A stretch of DNA of 64,000 nt from Flavobacteriales bacterium (GTDB lineage: Bacteria > Bacteroidota > Bacteroidia > Flavobacteriales_F > PHOS-HE28), in the NCBI GenBank assembly GCA_016717305.1, contig JADKFY010000002.1:62001-126000 (forward strand). Reading direction: 5' to 3'. Position 1 is the stretch's first letter; every line of letters begins with the position of its first letter. A program made the position numbers and the translations under genes. The notes under the pieces were generated by a model, which saw nothing but the letters and a program-made list of their open reading frames with translations, had not been told where the DNA came from and ran no database searches. This document shows positions 16,823 to 25,158 of this stretch, in pieces.

Positions 16823-17944
16823 CTAGCTGCCGAACATTTCCTTCACCCGCTCAAAGAACCCCTTGTCCTTCGCGGATGGTTTGGGTTGAAAGCCGCTGCT
16901 GTTGCGCAGTTTTTCCAAGGCCGCCTTCTCGTCCTTGTTAAGGTCGGTTGGGGTCCAAACGGCTACGTGCACCAACAGGTCGCCGTGACCGTGGTGGTTC
17001 AAATGCGGTAGACCCTTTCCCTTCAATCGCAAGGTGTGATTGCTTTGGGTGCCGGGCTCGATCGTCACTTTGGCCTTTCCTGTTACCAAGGGTACCTCGA
17101 TCTTGGAACCTAGTGCTGCATCCACCATGTTGATGAACACTTCGTGATGAAGGTTCTGTCCGTCACGACGCAGTTCCGGGTGCTTTTCCTCCTCGATCAC
17201 CACGAGCAGATCGCCAGGAATACCTCCAGCGGGTGCGTCGTTGCCCATGCCGCTTACGTTAAGCTGCATGCCTTCCTCAACACCGGCTGGCATCTTGATC
17301 GGGACTATGACCTCCTCACGGATCAGTCCATTCTCATCACTGCCGGGTGCTCGTTTGGTTACGGAACGGCCCATGCCACCACAAGCGGGGCAGGTGGTAA
17401 CCGTTTGCATTTGTCCGAGGAAAGTGCTTTGTACCCGCCTTACCTGTCCATTTCCACCGCAGGTACTACAGGTGCCGTATTCGCTGCCTTTGGCACGGAC
17501 CAGCTTGGTCACCTTTATCTTCTTGTCGGCACCGTGTGCGATCTCTTCCAGGGTCAGTTTCAGGCGCACGCGCAGGTTGCTGCCTTTCACAGTGCGGCCA
17601 CCACCTTCGCCACGCTGGCCGAAGCCAGAGAACGCACCGCCTCCTCCGAAAATGTCGCCGAACTGGGAGAAGATGTCGTCCATGTTCATGCCACCGCCAT
17701 GGGGGCCACCACCGAATCCTCCGGGTGCGTTGTGGCCGAATCGGTCGAATTTTGCACGCTTTTCGGGGTCGCTCAGGATCTCGTACGCACCGGCCGATTC
17801 CTTGAACTTGTCCTCCGCTTGGTGATCACCGGGGTTCTTGTCCGGGTGGTGTTTGATCGCCTGTTTGCGGTACGCCTTCTTGATCTCTTCAGCAGTGGCA
17901 TTTCGGCCCACGCCGAGGACCTCATATGGATCTTTCTTGCTCAT
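16823..17944 (-). CDS. dnaJ: Chaperone DnaJ, with two instead of four zinc motifs
   Basis: Hsp40 co-chaperone that delivers unfolded proteins to DnaK and stimulates its ATPase. 373 residues. Domains: J domain with HHPDKNPGD near residue 32; a Gly/Phe-rich linker (residues 72-110); a zinc region with only two CxxCxGxG copies, CSTCGGNG and CPACGGMG; and the C-terminal substrate-binding domains. The positions of the outer pair are taken by VRAKGSEYG and RAPGSDENG, so one of the two usual zinc sites seems lost. It is directly downstream of grpE, with 53 bases between that hold a perfect palindrome. Confidence 0.95.
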   Translation of the reverse strand: MSKKDPYEVLGVGRNATAEEIKKAYRKQAIKHHPDKNPGDHQAEDKFKESAGAYEILSDPEKRAKFDRFGHNAPGGFGGGPHGGGMNMDDIFSQFGDIFGGGGAFSGFGQRGEGGGRTVKGSNLRVRLKLTLEEIAHGADKKIKVTKLVRAKGSEYGTCSTCGGNGQVRRVQSTFLGQMQTVTTCPACGGMGRSVTKRAPGSDENGLIREEVIVPIKMPAGVEEGMQLNVSGMGNDAPAGGIPGDLLVVIEEEKHPELRRDGQNLHHEVFINMVDAALGSKIEVPLVTGKAKVTIEPGTQSNHTLRLKGKGLPHLNHHGHGDLLVHVAVWTPTDLNKDEKAALEKLRNSSGFQPKPSAKDKGFFERVKEMFGS

Positions 17945-17978
17945 GTGTTCTACACTGGTGGTTCGTTGTGGCGTTTCA

Positions 17979-17996
17979 GTCGACGTATACGTCGAC
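17979..17996. repeat. Perfect 18-bp palindrome between grpE and dnaJ
   Basis: GTCGACGTATACGTCGAC is identical on both strands. It begins one base after the grpE stop codon and lies 34 bases before the dnaJ start. It could be an operator, or a hairpin in the mRNA that adjusts the grpE to dnaJ ratio. There is no T run, so it is not a usual terminator. Confidence 0.6.
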
Positions 17997-17997
17997 G

Positions 17998-18645
17998 TTA
18001 CTCGCCTACTACGACCTTGGCATAGCGGATCACTTTGTCGTTCATGGTATACCCGTTCTCCACCACATCCAACACTTTGCCTTTTAGATCGGGGCTTGGC
18101 GCGGGTGCCTTGGTAATTGCTTCGTGCAATTCGGGATCGAACGGCTCGCCTTTAGCGTTCATGGCTTTTACACCCTGTGCGGAAAGCAGATTCATGAATT
18201 TATGGCGTATCAGTTCCATACCTTGCTTTACCGCTTCGGGATCATTCACGTTGGCATTGTTGGCGGACGCGCGATCCATATCATCCAAAACGGGCAACAG
18301 GTTGGTGATCGTCCCTGACCCGGCCATTTGCAACAGTTCCAATTTCTCTTTGGCCGACCGTTTGCGGAAATTATCGAACTCGGCGAAGAGTCGCAGGTTC
18401 TTATCGTTCAACACCGAGATCTCACTTTGTTTGGTTTCCAAGTCCAATGCGAGCTGCTCCAGTTCGGTAAGTTGGGGTGCCGTTTCGGCCTGTGGTGCAT
18501 CTGCCGTGGTGTCAGCGTTGTCAGTGTCTAACTGTTGGTTCGCCATTTCGTCCAAGAAATTTGCGGTCGTTTCTTTATTCTGGTGTTCTTTCTCCATCGG
18601 GGTTTTCGCCTTATCGCTACTGCGGAACGGGTTCTTGAATGCCAT
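17998..18645 (-). CDS. grpE: Nucleotide exchange factor GrpE
   Basis: Releases ADP from DnaK in the Hsp70 cycle. 215 residues. The first 70 or so residues are acidic and probably disordered, then comes the long coiled-coil helix (ELEQLALDLETKQSEISVLN through FAEFDNFRKRSAKEK), and the compact C-terminal beta domain with FDPELHEAI and the closing NGYTMNDKVIRYAKVVV. It sits upstream of dnaJ on the same strand; dnaK is not in this window. Confidence 0.95.
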   Translation of the reverse strand: MAFKNPFRSSDKAKTPMEKEHQNKETTANFLDEMANQQLDTDNADTTADAPQAETAPQLTELEQLALDLETKQSEISVLNDKNLRLFAEFDNFRKRSAKEKLELLQMAGSGTITNLLPVLDDMDRASANNANVNDPEAVKQGMELIRHKFMNLLSAQGVKAMNAKGEPFDPELHEAITKAPAPSPDLKGKVLDVVENGYTMNDKVIRYAKVVVGE

Positions 18646-18745
18646 AGTTGATCTCCGTGCCGCTGATCGGCGCAGCCGTGAGGCAAAGGAGGGTGCCGCC
18701 GATCTCCATGGACAGGATGGCAGTGTCTGTTCTACTTCAAATGGA

Positions 18746-18772
18746 AAGCCCTCGCATCGCTGCCAAGGGCTT
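18746..18772 (-). terminator. Terminator after the TlpA-like gene
   Basis: Perfect 7-bp stem (AAGCCCT/AGGGCTT on the minus strand) around a 13-base loop, followed by TCCATTT. It lies 18 bases after the stop of the thioredoxin-like gene and before grpE. Confidence 0.6.
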
Positions 18773-18790
18773 CACCGAAGATCTAGGTAG

Positions 18791-19348
18791 TTACAAACTC
18801 TTCACGTGCTTGTCCAACTCCTGGTGCAACGCCATGCCTCGGAGATTCTTGGCGATGATGATGCCATTAGGGTCGATCAAGAAGCTCATGGGAATTGAAC
18901 TTACCCCGTAGAGTTGCGCACCTTTGGATTGCCAGAATCCCAGATCGCTCACGTGGTACTTCCAATTCAAATTGTCCTGTGCGATCGCGGATTTCCATGC
19001 ATCTCGGCTACGGTCCAAGCTTACGCTGTACACCTCAAAACCTTTTGCATCCGTGAACTTGGCTTGGGCGTATTTGTTGTATGCCGCAACAACATTGGGG
19101 TTCTCCATGCGGCAAGGGCGACACCAGCTCGCCCAAAAGTCGATCAGCACGTACTTGCCTTTTAGTTCCGAAAGCTTCAACACCTTCGAGCTGTCCGGGT
19201 TCATATATGCCAGTTCAGGTCCTTTGTCGCCGATGTTAGTGCCGATCTTGGCATCTCCTTCCTCAGGTGAACGATCCATTCGGTTTGTGAAACCATACAC
19301 CGCCAGCAGGGTTATTGCGGCGATCGTTGCGATGCGTGTCTTGGACAT
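18791..19348 (-). CDS. TlpA-family thioredoxin-like protein
   Basis: Thiol-disulfide reductase expected to face the periplasm, anchored by an N-terminal membrane segment or signal peptide (RIATIAAITLLAVYGF). 185 residues from the ATG at 19348; the ATG six codons upstream would lie only five bases after the -7 box. The redox motif is WCRPC in IDFWASWCRPCRMENP near residue 90, and the cis-Pro is in SSIPMSFLIDPNG. The fold is AhpC/TSA-Redoxin type. The partner is unknown. Confidence 0.9.
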   Translation of the reverse strand: MSKTRIATIAAITLLAVYGFTNRMDRSPEEGDAKIGTNIGDKGPELAYMNPDSSKVLKLSELKGKYVLIDFWASWCRPCRMENPNVVAAYNKYAQAKFTDAKGFEVYSVSLDRSRDAWKSAIAQDNLNWKYHVSDLGFWQSKGAQLYGVSSIPMSFLIDPNGIIIAKNLRGMALHQELDKHVKSL

Positions 19349-19371
19349 GATCTTTCTAAATTCCATTGCGA

Positions 19372-19399
19372 CAAAGGTAAAGAGTTCAAGTGCTGCAAA
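19372..19399 (-). promoter_or_regulatory. Promoter of the TlpA-like gene
   Basis: On the minus strand: TTTG (-33, 19396-19399), 16-base spacer, TACCTTTG (-7, 19372-19379). Both boxes are full matches. The first ATG of the gene is five bases after the -7 box and the second is 23 bases after it. Confidence 0.75.
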
Positions 19400-19458
19400 A
19401 GGCGAATACCATGCCGGAATGGGAAGGCTATTCCCCTATCTGGGGTGAAGGCATACGC

Positions 19459-20763
19459 TCAAACACGAACGATCTTGGCACCCAGAGCCTTCAACCGCGC
19501 CTCTATGTTCTGGTAGCCCCGGTCGATCTGTTCGATATTGTCGATCGTACTGGTCCCTTCGGCACTTAGTGCAGCAATGAGCAACGAAACCCCGGCACGA
19601 ATATCCGGGCTTGTCATGCGGATCGCACGTAAAGGACTCTGAAAATCATTTCCGATGACCAAGGCCCGGTGCGGGTCGCAGAGCGTGATCTGGCCGCCCA
19701 TCTCGATCAATTTGTCCACGAAGAACAAGCGGCTTTCGAACATTTTCTGGTGCACGAGCACGGATCCTTTTGCTTGGATGGCCGTGACAAGTACGATGCT
19801 CAGCAAGTCAGGTGTGAATCCTGGCCATGGTGCATCGCTCACCGTCATGTTGCTACCGTCGATGAACTTGGTGATCTTGTAATGCTCTTGTGCCGGAATG
19901 TGGATATCATCACCCCTTCGTTCCAACACGATCCCCAGTTTCCGAAATACATCCGGGATCACCCCGAGACGGTCGTATGCCGTGTCCTTGATCGTGATCT
20001 CGCTACGCGTCATGGCAGCCATGCCGATGAAGGAACCGATCTCGATCATATCGGGCAACATTCGGTGCTCCGTTCCGCCCAATTCCTTCACACCATCGAT
20101 GTGCAACAAGTTGCTGCCGATGCCGCTGATCTTGGCCCCCATGCGAACGAGCATATCGCAGAGCTGGTGCAGGTAAGGTTCGCACGCTGCGTTGAAGATC
20201 GTGGTTCGTCCTTCGGCTAGAACGGCGGCCATAACGATGTTAGCGGTCCCGGTGACGCTGGCCTCGTCCAGAAGCATGTACGCCCCCTTCAACTTCTTGG
20301 CCTCCACTTTGAAGAAACCTTCCTTGGCATCGTAGGCGAATTGAGCGCCCAGTTTCTCGAATCCGATGAAGTGGGTATCCAGTCTCCTTCGGCCGATCTT
20401 ATCGCCACCAGGTGTGGGAATGTAGCCGCGGCCAAATCGGGCTAGGGTAGGACCGACAACCATAACGCTTCCGCGCAGACCTCCGCCCAAAGCTTTGAAT
20501 TTTTCACCCAAGAAGAACTCAAGATCGATATCCTTGGCCGTGAATCGGAAACTGCCATTGCCAAGTCGTTCTACGACCACGCCCATCATCTCCAACAGGT
20601 CGATGAGTTTGTTCACATCCACGATGTCCGGCACATTGTGGATGGTGACCGGTTCAGCAGTCAGAAGCACGGCACACAGGATCTGCAACGCCTCGTTCTT
20701 GGCCCCTTGTGGAACTACTTCACCTTTTAGCCGATGTCCGCCTTCGATCTTGAAACTTCCCAT
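19459..20763 (-). CDS. murA: UDP-N-acetylglucosamine 1-carboxyvinyltransferase MurA, Cys-to-Asp active-site form
   Basis: First committed step of peptidoglycan synthesis: transfers enolpyruvate from PEP to UDP-GlcNAc. 434 residues from the ATG at 20763 (MGSFKIEGG); 20775 is an alternative. The catalytic Lys-Asn is in QGAKNEALQ near residue 22. The flexible loop reads PGGDKIGRRRLDTH, with Asp where Escherichia coli has the Cys115 attacked by fosfomycin. The C-terminal DIRAGVSLLIAAL is typical. It lies downstream of the DUF4290 gene, a pairing often seen in Bacteroidota. Confidence 0.96.
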   Translation of the reverse strand: MGSFKIEGGHRLKGEVVPQGAKNEALQILCAVLLTAEPVTIHNVPDIVDVNKLIDLLEMMGVVVERLGNGSFRFTAKDIDLEFFLGEKFKALGGGLRGSVMVVGPTLARFGRGYIPTPGGDKIGRRRLDTHFIGFEKLGAQFAYDAKEGFFKVEAKKLKGAYMLLDEASVTGTANIVMAAVLAEGRTTIFNAACEPYLHQLCDMLVRMGAKISGIGSNLLHIDGVKELGGTEHRMLPDMIEIGSFIGMAAMTRSEITIKDTAYDRLGVIPDVFRKLGIVLERRGDDIHIPAQEHYKITKFIDGSNMTVSDAPWPGFTPDLLSIVLVTAIQAKGSVLVHQKMFESRLFFVDKLIEMGGQITLCDPHRALVIGNDFQSPLRAIRMTSPDIRAGVSLLIAALSAEGTSTIDNIEQIDRGYQNIEARLKALGAKIVRV

Positions 20764-21101
20764 GCTGCGAAGCAACGAAGCGCGATCGCATGAATTTGTG
20801 TTTGGATCATCGGGGTTTCAACAGACCGTTGTCACCTTTGGGAAAGCAAGAGGCCTTCCGCAGTTCTACGGAAGCAGGTACAATTGACAATAACACTGGG
20901 CAAAGGCGATCCCGCCGTACCGCTTGATGTTAGCCGGGAGCAATTGCAGGAGCATACCTCAAGAGCAAAGGCAACAGGCAATTGCAAGCCGAAAGAGCAA
21001 AACCAAAGAGAAGACCCAATTTACAAAATACAGGTCGAAAAGGGTCGAAGACCAGATCCTGACTAACGACTAATGACCGGCTAACTAACAACTTCCTCAA
21101 C
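20764..21101. other. Intergenic stretch between DUF4290 gene and murA
   Basis: About 340 bases without a convincing gene. The part 20940-21080 is A-rich on the plus strand and has no long frame. No clear terminator or promoter is seen. Confidence 0.4.
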
Positions 21102-21794
21102 TCAGTACCTCTTCTTCCGGCTCCTGTTCCGCTTTTTACCGCTTCCACCGCTATGGTTGTTGTTGCCGCTGTTGTTGTGCCGTTTCCGTGTGGTTTCCAC
21201 CTCGTTGCGTGGGCCGGTCTGTTGGGTACGGATCAGATCGGCAGTGGCGGCAAGCTGTGTTTCTCCATTTAGCTTCAATTGACCCTTGCTCATGTCGCTC
21301 AGGTCCTTCAGGATCACAGGGTCGGGCACGGTGTCCCGGTTCCAAACGAGGAATTGCTTCTTCATCTGGTTGGCGATCACCATGGTATATAGGTTACGAT
21401 CCGCCCCTTCTTCCATTGCAGCGCACTGGTCGATCATCCGTTGAACCATTTTACCGTAGTGGCCGAATTTGATGTTCGACTGCGGATAGGGTACGCTCTT
21501 GGGCTTGCTCACCAGCTCTTCCGGTGTTGGCATGGGGTAGGGGCTGTCCACATCAAGCTTCAAATTGCTCATGATGTAGAGATGGTCCCACAAGGTGCGT
21601 TCAAAATTGTCGCTGTTGCGCAACTGTGGGTTCAACCGGCCGATGACCTGAATGATGGCCTTCGCCGTCCTGGTGCGTTGTTCCCTATCCTCTAATTCCA
21701 TGCAATGGTCCACCATGCGCTGCACGTGGCGGCCATATTCGGGAATGGGCAATTGCGGACGTTGCGTATTGTAGTCGTAATGAACTGTGCTCAT
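21102..21794 (-). CDS. DUF4290 family protein
   Basis: 230 residues from the ATG at 21794 (MSTVHYDYNTQRPQLPIPEY); the longer frame upstream is Cys-rich and looks non-coding. The body is mainly helical, with two similar motifs, EYGRHVQRMVDHCMELEDRE and HYGKMVQRMIDQCAAMEEGA, which suggests an internal duplication. The tail is basic and rich in Asn, Gly and Arg (ending SGKKRNRSRKKRY), as if it binds nucleic acid. The family is restricted to Bacteroidota and usually sits next to murA; its function is not known. Confidence 0.85.
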   Translation of the reverse strand: MSTVHYDYNTQRPQLPIPEYGRHVQRMVDHCMELEDREQRTRTAKAIIQVIGRLNPQLRNSDNFERTLWDHLYIMSNLKLDVDSPYPMPTPEELVSKPKSVPYPQSNIKFGHYGKMVQRMIDQCAAMEEGADRNLYTMVIANQMKKQFLVWNRDTVPDPVILKDLSDMSKGQLKLNGETQLAATADLIRTQQTGPRNEVETTRKRHNNSGNNNHSGGSGKKRNRSRKKRY

Positions 21795-21927
21795 GGGCGG
21801 AACGATGGGCTGCGGTGCGAAAACACCGAACTGGGCCGAATACTTGCGTTCTGAAGGACTCAGAGGGCCAAATCTAAGGCGGAGAAAATTGAGATGGCAA
21901 GAATTGGAGCGATGAATGAACGCTTGT

Positions 21928-22494
21928 CTATCCCCCGATCTGGTACAGCTGCACCCATTCCGGGTCTTGCATATCGCGCAAAAGTCGGAATGCACCTTCA
22001 CCGAAATAGGGACCGTGCCAATCTTCGAATTGCGGTGGTCTATACAATTGAAGGAGCACTTGCTGACGTGCCGAGGGAGTGAATTCCTCATTTGCCCATC
22101 CTTTGCCTTGGCCGTCCACCATTTCCTTTCGATAGCGCAATTTCCATAGTTGAAGGACTGCGAGGCACTGGAGGTTCGTATGCACTACATCCTCTTCCAT
22201 CCACGCACCACATTGGTTGATCCCGAACCGAGAGAACAGGTCGGCACCATCTTGGTTGGCACGACTTTCCTGCAGGCCCGCCATTTGAAGGACGTACGGT
22301 TCGGTTCGCATGGGCAATGCATCAACCACGGCACCATTGTACACGGTATAGATGAAAAGTGCGTGGAAATCGCCTTGCGCGTTCGGGTTAAGGCTGAATC
22401 CGAATTCCCGTATAGCCAATAGTGGCGCCGGGCCGGATCGGCTATCAGAAAGAAAGCAGAGTGCAAGTATGAGGGCTAGCGCAGAGCGGTACAT
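21928..22494 (-). CDS. Secreted protein of unknown function
   Basis: 188 residues from the ATG at 22494, which gives a signal peptide (MYRSALALILALCFLSDS). The mature part is rich in Trp and Tyr (for example QQVLLQLYRPPQFEDWHGPY) with no motif I recognise. It lies between the helicase gene and the DUF4290 gene on the same strand, 80 bases after the former. It is a real gene by its signal peptide and coding character only. Confidence 0.6.
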   Translation of the reverse strand: MYRSALALILALCFLSDSRSGPAPLLAIREFGFSLNPNAQGDFHALFIYTVYNGAVVDALPMRTEPYVLQMAGLQESRANQDGADLFSRFGINQCGAWMEEDVVHTNLQCLAVLQLWKLRYRKEMVDGQGKGWANEEFTPSARQQVLLQLYRPPQFEDWHGPYFGEGAFRLLRDMQDPEWVQLYQIGG

Positions 22495-22574
22495 GGCGAA
22501 AAGGGACACCGGCACCTCGCCGAAATGGACATCCTGACCCGCAATACGTTGTTAAACGCGTTGGGTTACCTTTT

Positions 22575-25040
22575 CTAAGCCACTACGGTAAGTTTTGCGA
22601 ACCGCAAGAGCAATTGCTTTTGTCCAGTAGTAGGGAAGAACACTGTTGCCTTGATGTCCGGAGCCTTGCCTTCGATCTTCAGGACCTTTCCTTTTCCGAA
22701 GCGTTCGTGTGCCACGGTCATGCCTTCGGCCAAGTCCGGCGTTGCATTGCCCAAGGTTTGGGTGGCCTCAAGTGGTTTCCCCTCGGTGGAAAGCCTTTTC
22801 AAGTTGCCGGGCTTCGCCGTGGGAGTGGCCGTATTGGATCGTTGTTGGATAACGGGTGCTGTCCGTTCTCGTCCATAAACGGGTTTGGATGCGCTCCGGT
22901 CGTTCTCGTTGCTCGTCTTTTCCGCATAGCGCGGACTTGCCTGCGGAGCTTTGCGGGCCCAAGGCGGCGCACTAGGGCGTGCGTACTGCCCGGAACTGAA
23001 CGCACCGCGTTCGTTCACGGCCGGTAATTCAAGATACTTTGGGTCGATCTCGTCGATGAACCGGCTGGGTTCGCTGGTGGTCAAGTTGCCCCACTTATAG
23101 CGGCTAATCGCATAGCTAAGGGTCGCCCGTTTCTCTGCCCTGGTGATCGCCACGTAGAACAAGCGACGCTCCTCTTCAAGGTCGGCGCGACTTTGCACAG
23201 CCATCAGGTTGGGGAACAAGTCCTCTTCGAGACCCACTACATGCACATAAGGGAATTCCAGCCCCTTTGCGCTGTGTATGGTCATCAAGCTCACACGGTC
23301 ATTGTCGTTGGGGTCGGTATTGTCCGCATCCGTGAGCAAGGCAACATCGATCAGGAAGTCGCTGAGGGTCTTAGGTGTTTCATACTCGTCGGGAGCAGGT
23401 GTATCCGTGCCTTCTTCTGTTCCATCCACGCCGGGCCTTGCTGTTGGGTCACTGAACCCCTTCATGCCATTGAGCAATTCCTGGATGTTCTCATACCTGC
23501 TCACGCCTTCTGGTGTCTTGTCCACGAAAAGATCTTTCAGGATCCCACTCTTCTGAGCAATGTGTTCACCCAGGATATGCGCGGTGTGCGTTCCTAACAT
23601 GGTCTGGAAACTTTGGATCATAAGCACGAAATCCGCGATGGCCTTGCGCGTTCCACTATGAAAGCCAAGGTCTCCAAGGTGCTCCAGGATCAGGTCCCAT
23701 ATGGATAGTTGCTTTTCACTGGCCGCTACCATCAACTTGTCCATTGTGGTTTGCCCGATACCGCGCACCGGGAAATTGATCACCCGCTTCAAGGCTTCTT
23801 CATCATTCGGGTTGCACACTAGTCGGAAATAGCCGATCAGGTCCTTGATCTCTTTTCGTTGATAGAAACTAAGGCCACCGTAAATGCGGTATGGCACGTT
23901 CAGTTTCCGCAGCGCCTCCTCCATGCTTCGGCTCTGCGCGTTGGTGCGGTACAGGATAGCAAAGCCCTTGTTCGGTACCTGGTTCTGCATCTTCGTTTCG
24001 AAGATCGAATGTGCCACGAACTGACCTTCTTCATTATCGCTGAGGGAACGATGCACGATGATCTTGTCCCCTTCGGCGTTTTCGGTCCAGATCGTTTTGG
24101 GGATCTGTTCCTTGTTCTTTTCTATCAAGGAATTCGCCGCACCCACGATCGTTTTCGTACTTCGGTAGTTCTGTTCCAGCTTGAAGATCTGCTGGTCAGG
24201 ATAGTCGCTCCGGAAATTGAGGATGTTCTGGATGTTCGCTCCGCGGAAGGAGTAGATGCTCTGGCTGTCATCGCCAACTACCGTGATGTTCTCGTGTCGG
24301 GCGGCCAAGGTCTTTACGATGTTGTACTGGGCCATGTTGGTGTCTTGATACTCGTCCACCAACAAGTATTGGAATCGACTTTGGTACTTCAGCATCACCT
24401 CCGGATGGTCACGGAAAAGGATGTTCGTGTTGAAGAGCAGGTCGTCGAAATCCATGGCGCCTGCACGGAAACATCGTTCAGCATATGCCTTATAGATGTC
24501 GCCCATGCGTTCCCTGCCCACGGCGGCATCACCCCCCATCAGTTCGGTGTTCTCCAGGTATTCGAGCGGACCGATCAAATTGTTCTTCGCAATACTGATG
24601 CGGCCATGTACTTGGTTCGGCTTGTAGAGTTTGTCGTCAAGTTTCCATTCCTTCACGATACTGCGGATCAGGCTTCGGCTGTCATCCGTATCGTAGATGG
24701 TAAAGTCCTTCGGGTATCCCAGCTTATCGGCCTCTGCCCGAAGGATCCGTGCGAACACGCTGTGGAAGGTGCCCATCCATAAGTTGCGCGCCTCGTTGCT
24801 CAGGCCCGGCATATCGCGCAGGAGCACAGCGATCCGCTCCTTCATTTCCTTCGCCGCCTTGTTGGTGAAGGTCAACGCCAATATGCGGAAGGAGTCCACA
24901 CCTTTGGTCATTAAGTGCGCGATCCGCACGGTAAGTACTTTGGTCTTTCCGCTACCAGCCCCCGCGATCACCATCATAGGGCCATCGGTGGCCTCCACGG
25001 CGGCGCGTTGTGCGGGATTGAGCCCTTTCAAATGGTCCAT
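22575..25040 (-). CDS. pcrA: ATP-dependent DNA helicase, PcrA/UvrD type
   Basis: 3'-5' superfamily 1 helicase used in repair and in clearing proteins from DNA. 821 residues. Motifs in order: Q motif GLNPAQRAAV, Walker A AGAGSGKT near residue 27, LTFTNKAAKEM, Walker B LLVDEYQDTN near residue 225, GDDSQSIYSFRGA, LEQNYRS, and near residue 565 MTIHSAKGLEF followed by FYVAITRA. The C-terminal disordered linker and the last 60 residues (AEGMTVAHERFGKGKVLKIE) form the Tudor-like RNA-polymerase-binding end seen in PcrA. UvrD would be an equally fair name. Confidence 0.95.
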   Translation of the reverse strand: MDHLKGLNPAQRAAVEATDGPMMVIAGAGSGKTKVLTVRIAHLMTKGVDSFRILALTFTNKAAKEMKERIAVLLRDMPGLSNEARNLWMGTFHSVFARILRAEADKLGYPKDFTIYDTDDSRSLIRSIVKEWKLDDKLYKPNQVHGRISIAKNNLIGPLEYLENTELMGGDAAVGRERMGDIYKAYAERCFRAGAMDFDDLLFNTNILFRDHPEVMLKYQSRFQYLLVDEYQDTNMAQYNIVKTLAARHENITVVGDDSQSIYSFRGANIQNILNFRSDYPDQQIFKLEQNYRSTKTIVGAANSLIEKNKEQIPKTIWTENAEGDKIIVHRSLSDNEEGQFVAHSIFETKMQNQVPNKGFAILYRTNAQSRSMEEALRKLNVPYRIYGGLSFYQRKEIKDLIGYFRLVCNPNDEEALKRVINFPVRGIGQTTMDKLMVAASEKQLSIWDLILEHLGDLGFHSGTRKAIADFVLMIQSFQTMLGTHTAHILGEHIAQKSGILKDLFVDKTPEGVSRYENIQELLNGMKGFSDPTARPGVDGTEEGTDTPAPDEYETPKTLSDFLIDVALLTDADNTDPNDNDRVSLMTIHSAKGLEFPYVHVVGLEEDLFPNLMAVQSRADLEEERRLFYVAITRAEKRATLSYAISRYKWGNLTTSEPSRFIDEIDPKYLELPAVNERGAFSSGQYARPSAPPWARKAPQASPRYAEKTSNENDRSASKPVYGRERTAPVIQQRSNTATPTAKPGNLKRLSTEGKPLEATQTLGNATPDLAEGMTVAHERFGKGKVLKIEGKAPDIKATVFFPTTGQKQLLLRFAKLTVVA

Positions 25041-25047
25041 GAACCGG

Positions 25048-25055
25048 CAAAGGTA
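25048..25055 (-). promoter_or_regulatory. -7 box before the helicase gene (TACCTTTG)
   Basis: Exact TAnnTTTG match on the minus strand, only seven bases before the ATG at 25040. The transcript would be leaderless or almost so. No clear -33 box. Confidence 0.5.
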
Positions 25056-25158
25056 AGCTCGGAGGTAGTCGCTATTGGACGAATATGCGCAACGCTACGG
25101 TGCTCACTTCAGCGCATGAATGAACGTTAGCAAACCGACGGTTCCGAAAACCTGCCGA

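Noticed and set aside
17144..18025. Plus-strand frame of 293 codons over dnaJ
   Set aside because: Shadow of dnaJ on the other strand; dnaJ has all its domains.
23859..24782. Plus-strand frame of 307 codons over the helicase gene
   Set aside because: Antisense shadow of the PcrA/UvrD coding region.
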